From: a virus
Direction: 5' to 3' (one strand)
Virus record (IMG/VR): IMGVR_UViG_3300040801_002731
Coordinates: 42,504 to 106,503 of that record
Length of the DNA stretch: 64,000 bases
This document shows positions 40,983 through 48,192 of this stretch, in pieces. A model generated the notes under the pieces. That model was not told the origin of the DNA and made no database searches. It saw only the letters and a program-made list of their open reading frames with translations. Within the stretch, counting starts at the first letter, position 1. The number at the start of each line of letters is the position of its first letter. Position numbers and translations under genes: made by a program.

Positions 40983-42275
40983 CTAAATGGAAACGCCGAG
41001 AACGGTCACCGACTTGGCGGGGAACTCGATGTCGATGCAGTAACCCAAAGCGTCGGCCGGGTGCTCGACGCCCAGCGACTTATCCACCTCGCGCGAACCG
41101 GCCTTGTAGATCGTCTGCTCCAGGGCGGTGATGAGGTGCTTGCAGTGCCGATCGACACGCAGGCGCACGGTGCCGTCGGCCGCGCGCAGCATCCGGTTCA
41201 CCGCGTTGACGCGATCCGAGACCCTGGGGTGCTTGCGCTTGTATTTCATCGCCTTGAAGCCGGCTTCCCGGAGAATCTGAAGATCGGACTCGCCGCGACC
41301 GTGACTGCGGTTGGCGCCGGCGGGATCCGGGTAGAACACCACCCGCTTCAGATGTCGCCAGTAACGCCGAGACAGCTCCTCCGCCGTCTCCTCGGTGTTC
41401 GAGCCGAACAAGATCAGCTCGCCGACGATCCAGACCTCCCCGTCAAGCTGTGGCTGCATAATGACCGAACTCATCGGGTCGATGTTGAAGTCCTGACCAA
41501 TCCAGATCGGCAGGCGCGGGTTGAAGGCGTAGTCGCCGACGTGAATGTGACGGTCGAAGGCGTGATAGACTCGACCACTCATCGTCTCGAAGCGGGCGTT
41601 GAACTCCTGATTGAAGCTCTTTTCGTCCATGTCGTGCCGCGCGGCCTCGATTTCCGAGGCCGGGATAAACGGCGACGTCATGGTCGGATACTGCCAGGAT
41701 TTCCACTGGTTGATCCGCTCACGCCCCTCCTTGTCCCGATAGCGCTCGCCGCGCTGCCCGAGCACATAGAGGTCGTAGAACCAGTTGTAGGATTTCGGCG
41801 TGCCGATCACGAGCGCATGGCCGCGCGTGGACGCCAGCGTCGGACGCAGCACCTTGAACCAGGTCTCGGGCCGGATATCCTGAGCTTCGTCGATCACCAG
41901 AACGTGAATGCCAACGCCTCGGAGTGTATCCGGCTTGTCCGCGCCCTTCAGTTCGATCCGGGTGCCGTTGACCAGCACGATCTCCATGCGAGTTTCGTTG
42001 GCCTTGACGATCCAGCTTTTGGGTATAACCTGAATCAGCTCGTGCCACATGATCGACCGAGCCATTCTGTAGGTCGGCGCGACATACCAGATCAGGCGCC
42101 GAGGCTTGCGTGCAGCCTTCAGAATGGTGGTCTTGGCAAGCACGGTCTTGCCCCAGCGTCGGCCAGCCACAACAACCTTGAAGCGATGCTTGTCCGAAAG
42201 CACGGTGGACTGACCACCGTGCAGGGACAATTCATGCCTAGATGTGGCCGTCGCGAGCAGACCGGAGGCACTCAT
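40983..42275 (-). CDS. terL: Terminase large subunit
   Basis: 430 residues. ATPase motifs: Walker A VVAGRRWGKTVLAK (about 35-48) and Walker B HVLVIDEAQDI. The nuclease half has IGQDFNIDPMSSVIM with catalytic aspartates and a later FYPDPAGANRSH. It cuts and pumps DNA into proheads through the portal. It overlaps the small subunit gene by 4 nt and ends with TAG. Confidence 0.93.
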   Translation of the reverse strand: MSASGLLATATSRHELSLHGGQSTVLSDKHRFKVVVAGRRWGKTVLAKTTILKAARKPRRLIWYVAPTYRMARSIMWHELIQVIPKSWIVKANETRMEIVLVNGTRIELKGADKPDTLRGVGIHVLVIDEAQDIRPETWFKVLRPTLASTRGHALVIGTPKSYNWFYDLYVLGQRGERYRDKEGRERINQWKSWQYPTMTSPFIPASEIEAARHDMDEKSFNQEFNARFETMSGRVYHAFDRHIHVGDYAFNPRLPIWIGQDFNIDPMSSVIMQPQLDGEVWIVGELILFGSNTEETAEELSRRYWRHLKRVVFYPDPAGANRSHGRGESDLQILREAGFKAMKYKRKHPRVSDRVNAVNRMLRAADGTVRLRVDRHCKHLITALEQTIYKAGSREVDKSLGVEHPADALGYCIDIEFPAKSVTVLGVSI

Positions 42276-42907
42276 TCGACCTCCATGGCCGCCGCGATAT
42301 CCTCGACGCTCAGATCGCCAGCCAGCAGAGCATCTTCGTCATCCTGCTGTCGCAGCGCCTCGATCTCGTTTTCCGTCAGATCGCGAATGACCAGTTCCGG
42401 CAGCGTCTGATCGTCGACCTCGTTCTCCATGTCGAGAATGGCCCAGCGCTCCTGCCGCCCCATGGCAATGGTATTCATTGCCGTGCGCAGCGCCTTCAGA
42501 TCGCCAGCGACGACACTGAACGGCTTATGGTCTCGCTTCGCCTCGACGAGAACCTGCATGGTCATCTTCTGAATACCCTCGACCCAGGTGTAGCTTTGGT
42601 CGCGGGTTTCAGCGATGCGCTTGGCTCGCAGTTCGGCGCCGGACAAAGCCTCCTCGACCGCGGCATCCTTCAGGGCCTCCGAAACAGCCTTCGCGGTCTC
42701 GCCGGCACGCTTACCCTTGACGGCGCCGCGACGCTTCAGACCCTTGGAAAGCGCGGGCGCGGAAATTCCAAAGCGCGCGGACAGATCATCCAGGCGCACC
42801 TCGCCGCGCTCCCACAGATCCACGACTTCGACCCACTGGGCCTCTGTCAGCCTGTGGCTCTCCTTGTCGGGCGTTTCTGTCTCGGTTTCGGCTTTTAGAT
42901 CAGTCAT
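42272..42907 (-). CDS. terS: Terminase small subunit
   Basis: 211 residues from the ATG at 42907, which lies inside operator copy 12. It has an N-terminal HTH for DNA recognition (QWVEVVDLWERGEVRLDDLSARFGISAPALSKGLKRRG), a helical oligomerisation centre and an acidic C-terminus (DEDALLAGDLSVEDIAAAMEVE) likely to contact TerL. Confidence 0.83.
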   Translation of the reverse strand: MTDLKAETETETPDKESHRLTEAQWVEVVDLWERGEVRLDDLSARFGISAPALSKGLKRRGAVKGKRAGETAKAVSEALKDAAVEEALSGAELRAKRIAETRDQSYTWVEGIQKMTMQVLVEAKRDHKPFSVVAGDLKALRTAMNTIAMGRQERWAILDMENEVDDQTLPELVIRDLTENEIEALRQQDDEDALLAGDLSVEDIAAAMEVE

Positions 42908-42918
42908 TTTTGATTGAA
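42899..42918. promoter_or_regulatory. Dispersed operator palindrome, copy 12, over the terS start
   Basis: ATCAGTCA-TTTT-TGATTGAA. The CAT complement of the terS ATG lies within it (42905-42907), so a bound protein would stop transcripts coming from the promoter at 42996-43025. Confidence 0.68.
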
Positions 42919-42995
42919 CAAAATGGGCGGCACGGAGAACCGGCCGCCCGAGTTGGAGGAGTAAGGCCCATGAAGAAACAATTCTCCGCACGACC

Positions 42996-43040
42996 AGTGT
43001 AGAGGGTCACGAAAGCGAGAGTCAATCAATTTTTACTTAC
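42996..43040 (-). promoter_or_regulatory. Terminase promoter with operator copy 13
   Basis: On the minus strand TTGACT (43020-43025) and TACACT (42996-43001) are 18 bp apart, about 80 nt before the terS start. The overlapping operator GTCAATCA-ATTT-TTACTTAC (43021-43040) has a degenerate right half. Confidence 0.62.
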
Positions 43041-43146
43041 TTTTGTGGACAAAGCCAACGGGCCGCGGAGGGCGGAGCCCGACGGGCCGGGGAGTTCTTC
43101 ATTGTTCAGGCTTGGAGGCTTCGCCTCACGGGCCGGAGGGGTTCCG

Positions 43147-43278
43147 TTTTGCCAAGCCAAGTCGCGCTAAGAATGAATCTCTATAAGTTTATTTTTTATT
43201 TTTATTATTTATTTTTTAATATCTTCTTCTTTCAGAATCTATATAGCGCGACTTGGCATGGGCAAGCACTTGGCAAAA
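43147..43278. repeat. Nested inverted repeats flanking an AT-rich core
   Basis: Inner arms GCCAAGTCGCGCTA (43156-43169) and TAGCGCGACTTGGC (43244-43257) are perfect over 14 bp. Outer arms TTTTGCCAAG (43147-43156) and CTTGGCAAAA (43269-43278) are perfect over 10 bp. The 74-bp core is almost only A/T with homopolymer T tracts. No gene fits between 42919 and 43306. The structure fits a replication origin, a packaging site next to terS, or a paired operator. Confidence 0.77.
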
Positions 43279-43306
43279 TCAAAAATTCCCCGGCGTGTTA
43301 TTTTTG

Positions 43307-43579
43307 TCACACCCTGAACACGCTATAAGAGAGAGCAGAGGGTTTTAGCACAACCTGCTTGCGACTGTCCAAGAGCTGATACTCCCGGACGATCATGCCA
43401 TGCTTCTCCAGGAACCGAACTGAACTCTGAAGCGCCTGAAGGGAGACGCCCGGCCCGTAGGACAGGCGCTCCTTGAGCTGTCTGATGGTGAGAAAAGAGC
43501 CGGCGTCCGCGGCCGACAAAACGTGGCGCATGATCTCCTGCTGCTTGGGTGTGGCTGCCAGGGTGCTGCCGGCCGTCAC
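43307..43579 (-). CDS. Winged-helix DNA-binding protein
   Basis: 90 residues from a GTG overlapping the previous stop (GTGA). The fold pattern is MarR/winged-helix-like: TPKQQEIMRHVLSAADAGSFLTIRQLKERLSYGPGVSLQALQSSVRFLEKHGMIVREYQL. It is the last gene of the 43-48 kb operon and may regulate it or bind the adjacent inverted repeats. A longer open frame upstream is antisense noise over the acetyltransferase gene. Confidence 0.7.
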   Translation of the reverse strand: MTAGSTLAATPKQQEIMRHVLSAADAGSFLTIRQLKERLSYGPGVSLQALQSSVRFLEKHGMIVREYQLLDSRKQVVLKPSALSYSVFRV

Positions 43580-44505
43580 GACAGATTCTCCAGCCGCAGC
43601 GGCTCGTTCGGCCCCTGCCAGTCGAAGGCGGTCAGAGGCAGGCTCTCCGGCAGCTTGCGACCGTGATCCGGGTTCTTCCAGAGCCCATACATCGGCGAAG
43701 CCAGCACGAGCTGCTGGAGCGCCTTGACGAGAGTGCGGGCATCCATGGCGGCCACACGCTTCGCTCCGTTCTCGCGATTGTTCCCGGTCTTCTCCAGAGC
43801 CGAGTGTCGGTAATAGAACTCTCGACAGGAGGCGATCATGCGCTCGCGCACCGCGGGGCTGGCGTCCTCGATCTCCTTCAGAACCAGCTCGGTGTCTGCC
43901 GGATTGGCCCGGAAGGTGGTGCGAAAGAACCGCATCCCGATCTCGTGCTTGGAACTGTTCTGCGGCTTGACGAAGGTGAAGCCGGCGCGCGGGCCGAACA
44001 GGTTGTATTTCGCCATCGAGGACTGGATCTCGACGATGCGAACACCTTCCAGGCGCGAGGCCAGGTTCATCATCCGATAGCCCAGACCGACGCCGCGGAA
44101 CTGCGTGTCGGTCACGAACCGGCTGATCACCCGCACATTGCCGTTCAGCCAAGTGGTCCGGTAGGTGTTGGTGATCTTGGTCTCCTTGCCGCCGGGCTTG
44201 ATCGCCGGCATGACCAGGTGCCGCTCGCGGATGAGCGGCTTGGGGTAGCCTGTAACCAGCACGCCAAGGGTCCGGTCGCCCAGGCGCAGGCGCCAGAACC
44301 GCGGACCAATGGGCAACCCCTCGGCCTTGTAGTGCAGATCGTGCAGCAGGTTCCAGTCGGCGCGGGTTCCCGGCTCAACGATCATCTCGTTCAGCAGCGA
44401 AAAACGCGCTTCTGGTGCGCGCCGTCGCTCGATCAGCACTGACCCAGCAGACTCGTCATGGAGCGCACCAGGGGCGCTCCCAGCGTCGATTTCGCACGCT
44501 TCCAT
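43576..44505 (-). CDS. GNAT acetyltransferase (COG2401 acetyltransferase half, Mom-like context)
   Basis: 309 residues. The GNAT core is WRLRLGDRTLGVLVTGYP, VISRFVTDTQFRGVGLGYRMMNLASRL (acetyl-CoA loop R-G-V-G-L-G), and MAKYNLFGPRAGFTFVKP. A helical C-terminal region follows. In COG2401 an ABC ATPase is fused to this type of acetyltransferase; here they are separate genes with a HAD phosphatase between. Phage Mu Mom, which modifies adenine in DNA, also has a GNAT fold. The substrate here is unknown. Confidence 0.75.
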   Translation of the reverse strand: MEACEIDAGSAPGALHDESAGSVLIERRRAPEARFSLLNEMIVEPGTRADWNLLHDLHYKAEGLPIGPRFWRLRLGDRTLGVLVTGYPKPLIRERHLVMPAIKPGGKETKITNTYRTTWLNGNVRVISRFVTDTQFRGVGLGYRMMNLASRLEGVRIVEIQSSMAKYNLFGPRAGFTFVKPQNSSKHEIGMRFFRTTFRANPADTELVLKEIEDASPAVRERMIASCREFYYRHSALEKTGNNRENGAKRVAAMDARTLVKALQQLVLASPMYGLWKNPDHGRKLPESLPLTAFDWQGPNEPLRLENLS

Positions 44506-44506
44506 G

Positions 44507-44959
44507 TCAGTAATCTCCCTCGCAGACCTGAAGACAGCGCACCCCTTCTTCGCGCCACATGGCGACGACCTTCTTGCGATCCTCGAACGCCAGGATGGGC
44601 TCGAAGCCAGAGGCCCGGATCTCCTCCAGGATCTCGCGCTTGACCGCCCAGTCCTCTCGGCGATCGTCGGCGCCGCGCATGTAGAGCTTGTCGTAGGAGA
44701 CGCCGTGCTGGCGCAGCCAGGCCACGGTCATGGCTTCATCAACAGCCGAGCGGCCGGTCACGATGAAGACCGGAAGTTCGTTGCACAGCAGGTTGTTGAC
44801 CATCACGATCTCGTGGATCGGCGTGTCCGCTTCAGCGGCCTCGAAGAAGGCTCGCCATGAGCCGCCATTCTGCGGCAGCAGGTGCAGACGGTGATCGGCG
44901 TTCGCCAGGGTGCCGTCCAGATCCATGATCACGCAGGGCCGTCGGGTTTCGCCGCTCAT
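44507..44959 (-). CDS. HAD-family phosphatase (polynucleotide kinase 3'-phosphatase-like)
   Basis: 150 residues. HAD motif I is VIMDLDGTLANADHRLHLL, motif II FIVTGRSAVDEAM, and motif IV LAFEDRKKVVAMWREEGVRCLQVCEGDY. This matches the phosphatase domain of T4 Pnkp, which removes 3'-phosphates from nucleic acid ends; a nucleotide phosphatase is another option. It overlaps the ABC gene (ATGA). Confidence 0.85.
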   Translation of the reverse strand: MSGETRRPCVIMDLDGTLANADHRLHLLPQNGGSWRAFFEAAEADTPIHEIVMVNNLLCNELPVFIVTGRSAVDEAMTVAWLRQHGVSYDKLYMRGADDRREDWAVKREILEEIRASGFEPILAFEDRKKVVAMWREEGVRCLQVCEGDY

Positions 44960-45786
44960 GCCGCTTTGGCCTCGCCCTTCTTGCGCTTGATCGCCTTGCC
45001 CTTGGGCTTGGGCGCAGCCGGCACCTCGACCGGGCGCAGGAACGGCCGCTCCAGCATCCGGCGCCAGGTGTCGACCTGCTGATCCAGGATGAAATCCTCG
45101 GCCTCGATGGCGTCGAGCATCTGGTGACCGACGGCGTGGATCGCGGCGTAGTTGCCGGTCTCGACCGCGACACGGGCCTGGAACAGCTTGGTGATCTGCA
45201 CGTCCGGCCCCAGCTCGTCGGTCAGGTCGGTGTGGGTCGTGGCGACCATCACCGTCTTGCCGAGCTGTCGGGCGATCTTCTGGATGTTGAAAGCGATGAC
45301 CTTGGCGGTCACACGGTCCAGAACGGCGCCGAACTCGTCAGCCACCCAGACATCAGCGCCGCTCTCGATCAGCTTCGCCAGCTTCAGGCGGTAGCGCTGC
45401 CCGTCGGACAGCTCGGAGGGCTTGCGCAGGTAGATGTAGGCGTCCGAAATGCCGGCCTTCGCCAGCAGGTCGGTGGCTTTGAAGGTGTTCTCGCCGACCA
45501 GCTCGATGACCGGCTTGTCCTCAAGCACGACATCGTTCAGATCCGCAACCTTCAGGCCGTCGGCCGCCATCAGGCGCTTCAGCTCCTTCAGCAGCAGCGA
45601 CTTGCCCGAGCCGGACTGCCCGGTGATGTAGACGACATCGCCCTGGTTGATCTCAACCTTGGTGTTGTCGTAGATCACGAACTCCTTGTCGGAGAGACCG
45701 ATGCCGAATGCCTCGGCCACCTCCAGAACGCGCTTGGTGCGCTCCACGCTGGTCGTGAAGCGCTTGTCGATGGTGTAGATGGTCAC
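44956..45786 (-). CDS. Soluble ABC-type ATPase (COG2401-like)
   Basis: 276 residues with a GTG start overlapping the previous stop (GTGA). Walker A is VVYITGQSGSGKSLLLKEL (about 50-68), the signature LSDGQRYRLKLAKLIESG, Walker B VWVADEFGAVLD and the H-loop VATTHTDL. No membrane segments or transporter partner are present, so it is not a transporter. The C-terminus is basic (KPKGKAIKRKKGEAKAA), suggesting nucleic-acid contact. It likely powers or licenses the neighbouring acetyltransferase. Confidence 0.85.
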   Translation of the reverse strand: MTIYTIDKRFTTSVERTKRVLEVAEAFGIGLSDKEFVIYDNTKVEINQGDVVYITGQSGSGKSLLLKELKRLMAADGLKVADLNDVVLEDKPVIELVGENTFKATDLLAKAGISDAYIYLRKPSELSDGQRYRLKLAKLIESGADVWVADEFGAVLDRVTAKVIAFNIQKIARQLGKTVMVATTHTDLTDELGPDVQITKLFQARVAVETGNYAAIHAVGHQMLDAIEAEDFILDQQVDTWRRMLERPFLRPVEVPAAPKPKGKAIKRKKGEAKAA

Positions 45787-45914
45787 GCGACGGTCCCCTC
45801 ATTCTCGAAGACGATGCCGAGAGGGCCAAGCCAGAAGATGCGCTCGTCCGGCTCGTCGCTGGCCGTCCAGCCGATCGACCAGTGCGAGAGGCACCATGCA
45901 AATCCGATGATCAT
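45783..45914 (-). CDS. Small coupled protein (43 residues)
   Basis: It reads MIIGFAWCLSHWSIGWT, then ASDEPDERIFWLGPLGIVFENEGTVA. The ATG overlaps the upstream stop (ATGA) and its stop overlaps the ABC start (GTGA), so it is embedded between two coupled genes, which argues that it is real. The Trp-rich, partly hydrophobic N-terminal half could be a membrane or partner-binding segment. Confidence 0.68.
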   Translation of the reverse strand: MIIGFAWCLSHWSIGWTASDEPDERIFWLGPLGIVFENEGTVA

Positions 45915-46198
45915 GTCGTCTCCACAACGTCATAGGTTTGGTAGAAAATCTCCGGCTTGCAGGGGTAGAACTCGCCAGCAATACCCTTGATCACGAAATC
46001 GCCCGGATCGACCCAATGCGCTCCTTCGAGCGTGGCGATGGAGAGCTGGCGCTTGCCATCAGCGTTGATGTCCATGCTGGCCGGGGTCTTGCTGCCCTTC
46101 GTCCACTCGATGATCGCGCGGTTGGAATCGGCAAGGCCGGTCGCCTGCATCGCCTGGATGACGACGGGCTTCTTGCGGTAGCTCTTGGGCGCGCTCAT
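45911..46198 (-). CDS. Conserved phage protein of unknown function
   Basis: 95 residues from MSAPKSYRKKPVVIQAMQ. The ending WVDPGDFVIKGIAGEFYPCKPEIFYQTYDVV is a widely seen small phage protein motif (PGDW.IKG..GE.YPCKPDIF..TYE), function unknown. Coupled on both sides. Confidence 0.8.
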   Translation of the reverse strand: MSAPKSYRKKPVVIQAMQATGLADSNRAIIEWTKGSKTPASMDINADGKRQLSIATLEGAHWVDPGDFVIKGIAGEFYPCKPEIFYQTYDVVETT

Positions 46199-46620
46199 TC
46201 GTCCATGTCCTCGTCGAGATACAGGCCCTCGGCGATCTGCTTGAGCATGTCTTCGAGGATCGGCAGGGTGCCGAGGTGCATCAGCGCCTGGGCCTGGTCG
46301 GGCGGCGCTGTTTCGTTGGCGTTCAGGCACACGCCGGCACACGGAGAGCCGACATTGGTCTGGTAGACGATTGAGGCGCTGACGACATTGCCGGCCTCGG
46401 CCTGCGCCAGCAGTTCCCGGAACATCTGCACGGCGAACGGATTGACGTCCGCTGACGGCGCATCACCGCCCTCTTTGCCCTCGCCATCGTTTTCGATGGC
46501 GAGGGGTTCGCGGGTCGCGAAATGGATCACCTTGCGGTCGCGGGTATCTTCCTGAACACCGTCAATCCGGTTCCAGACAGCGCGCATCCGGGCGCGCAGC
46601 TCTTCCAGCTTGTCGCTCAT
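46195..46620 (-). CDS. Hypothetical acidic protein
   Basis: 141 residues, no recognised family. It has a basic N-terminal 35 residues (LRARMRAVWNRIDGVQEDTRDRK), an acidic linker and a helical acidic end (LPILEDMLKQIAEGLYLDEDMDE). It is coupled to the ParB-like gene by a 4-nt overlap. Confidence 0.58.
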   Translation of the reverse strand: MSDKLEELRARMRAVWNRIDGVQEDTRDRKVIHFATREPLAIENDGEGKEGGDAPSADVNPFAVQMFRELLAQAEAGNVVSASIVYQTNVGSPCAGVCLNANETAPPDQAQALMHLGTLPILEDMLKQIAEGLYLDEDMDE

Positions 46621-47282
46621 GCGATCCCCAGAGAGTCCAGGTGGGCCATAAGCGCCGCGGCGCCTTCCTTGCCGGTGCTGCTCTCGATCTGCGCCATGAA
46701 CGCCTTGACGCGCCGGATCTCCTGCGCGCGCAGCTTCTTGAACCCGAAACCCTCGCCGATCGGCAGTTCGGTCTCGTCGACCTCGCGGATCTTGTCCTCG
46801 GTCTTCTCGCGCTGCTCCTCGACCGCCTCGCCGATGTCATCGACCAGAACGGCGTCGTCGATCATGGTCAGGTCCGCGAGCATGAACTCCAGCTCGTGCT
46901 CGTCGAAGCCGGTATCCGCCAGGTCAAAATCCAGGTTCTTCAGTTCCTGAAGGGCATCCTTCAGCAGCTCGGTGTCGTAGACCGTGGAGGCCGTGCGATT
47001 GTCGGCCAGACGCAACGCATCGGCCTCGGGCTTGGTCAGATCGGTGCGGCAGACCACCGGCACCTTGGTCATGCCCAGCTCCAGAGCGGCCAGTCGGCGG
47101 CCATGACCCGCGATGATCACGCCGTCTGCGTCGACCACGATGGGTTGGGTCCACCCGAACTTCTTGATGGACCGAGCCAGTGCCGCGACCTGCTCGGGCG
47201 CATGAACCTTCGCGTTCTTCTCGTAAGGCTGGATCCGGCCAATGTCCCAGATTTCCACCGGGAGCTTCGCAATCTCACTCAT
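46617..47282 (-). CDS. ParB/Srx-domain protein 1
   Basis: 221 residues from MSEIAKLPVEIWDIGRIQPYEKNAKVHAPEQVAALARSIKKFGWTQPIVVDADGVIIAGHGRRLAALELG, a full ParB N-terminal (ParB/sulfiredoxin) domain with the GHGRRLAA nucleotide-binding box. The C-terminal half is acidic and helical (LADLTMIDDAVLVDDIGEAVEEQREKTEDK). In phages these domains usually belong to modification or methylase-linked proteins, not partition. It overlaps the Cys-rich small gene. Confidence 0.83.
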   Translation of the reverse strand: MSEIAKLPVEIWDIGRIQPYEKNAKVHAPEQVAALARSIKKFGWTQPIVVDADGVIIAGHGRRLAALELGMTKVPVVCRTDLTKPEADALRLADNRTASTVYDTELLKDALQELKNLDFDLADTGFDEHELEFMLADLTMIDDAVLVDDIGEAVEEQREKTEDKIREVDETELPIGEGFGFKKLRAQEIRRVKAFMAQIESSTGKEGAAALMAHLDSLGIA

Positions 47283-47463
47283 CGAAAGTCTCTCCGCGGA
47301 AGTTCTCTGTGATGAACCTGCACGCCTCGTTGAAATCGAGGGTTTCTCCGCGCGTCTCGAAGTTCTCGCCAACGGCGCAGGTCACACAGTGATAGGTGCC
47401 GATCAGTGCGCATTCGTTACAGTCATCGAACTTGCCACGGCGAAGCCGGCGAGGTTCAGTCAT
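47275..47463 (-). CDS. Small CxxC protein
   Basis: 62 residues. Two CxxC pairs, DDCNECALIGTYHCVTCAVG, suggest a zinc ribbon. The start codon is inside operator copy 14. It lies between the two ParB-like genes. Confidence 0.63.
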   Translation of the reverse strand: MTEPRRLRRGKFDDCNECALIGTYHCVTCAVGENFETRGETLDFNEACRFITENFRGETFDE

Positions 47464-47474
47464 TTTTGATTGAT
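47455..47474. promoter_or_regulatory. Dispersed operator palindrome, copy 14
   Basis: TTCAGTCA-TTTT-TGATTGAT, overlapping the stop of ParB-like 2 and the start of the CxxC gene. Confidence 0.65.
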
Positions 47475-48124
47475 CCCATCAGAAGATAAACCAGAGCGTC
47501 GCCGGCATTTGTCAGCTCGTCCGCTTCGGTCAGTCCCTGCTCGGTCTGCGTCTTTTTGATCAGCGCCGATACCCGCTCAGCGTCTCCCAACGAGACCTTA
47601 AAACGCATGATGGTATGCGTCTTCGGCGTCTTCTCGGGCTTTTCGTCCGGGAGATTGACGTCATCCGGTGTCGAATTTTCTTCGTAATCCAGCGCGTCAA
47701 CGTCTATATCAACAGAAGCGAAAATCGCGTGCAGGTCTGTTTCGGTGAACGGCAAAAACGACGCCAGATCGTGTTCTTCGGTGTTCAAACTTTCCAGAAG
47801 GCCAGCGAGGCCGACAACATCGTCTGTGCCATAACGCGCGTTGTCTGCCAGGCTGATTTCCTTGGCGCGGGCGTCGTCTATTTTGCCGACGCAAATGACC
47901 GGCACCGGATTGATGCCCAGTCGAACGGCGCTGTCACGACGATGCTCGCCGCCCAGGATCTCATAAGTGCCGTCATCGAGGCTTCGGACGACGATAGGCT
48001 TGAACATGCCCATGCGCCGGATCGCGGCGTCGAGCTTGACCTGGTTTTCCGGGCTGACGTGATTGGTGTTCCAAGGGTTCGGCTTCAGAGCCGAAGGGTC
48101 GATGGTGAACTGTGTTGGGGTCAT
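47456..48124 (-). CDS. ParB/Srx-domain protein 2
   Basis: 222 residues. LKPNPWNTNHVSPENQVKLDAAIRRMGMFKPIVVRSLDDGTYEILGGEHRRDSAVRLGINPVPVICVG is the ParB N-domain (GGEHRRDSA box). The C-terminal half is acidic with a poly-Asp/Glu region (ASVDIDVDALDYEENSTPDDVNLPDEKPEK). It is the first gene of the minus-strand cassette and diverges from the helicase gene across operator copy 15. Confidence 0.83.
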   Translation of the reverse strand: MTPTQFTIDPSALKPNPWNTNHVSPENQVKLDAAIRRMGMFKPIVVRSLDDGTYEILGGEHRRDSAVRLGINPVPVICVGKIDDARAKEISLADNARYGTDDVVGLAGLLESLNTEEHDLASFLPFTETDLHAIFASVDIDVDALDYEENSTPDDVNLPDEKPEKTPKTHTIMRFKVSLGDAERVSALIKKTQTEQGLTEADELTNAGDALVYLLMGSIKND

Positions 48125-48135
48125 CTGGGTTGCCC

Positions 48136-48155
48136 ATCAATCAAAATTGATTTAT
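48136..48155. promoter_or_regulatory. Dispersed operator palindrome, copy 15, between divergent operons
   Basis: ATCAATCA-AAAT-TGATTTAT in the 68-bp divergent gap, so one site could control both the ParB/GNAT cassette and the helicase operon. Confidence 0.75.
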
Positions 48156-48192
48156 TGATAGCCGATGCGGATCCGAAATTCAAGAGGCAAGA

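Noticed and set aside
43580-44152. Long N-terminal extension of the winged-helix protein
   Set aside because: It lies antisense-free but out of frame over the acetyltransferase gene, with Arg/Gln-rich noise; the GTGA overlap gives the real start.
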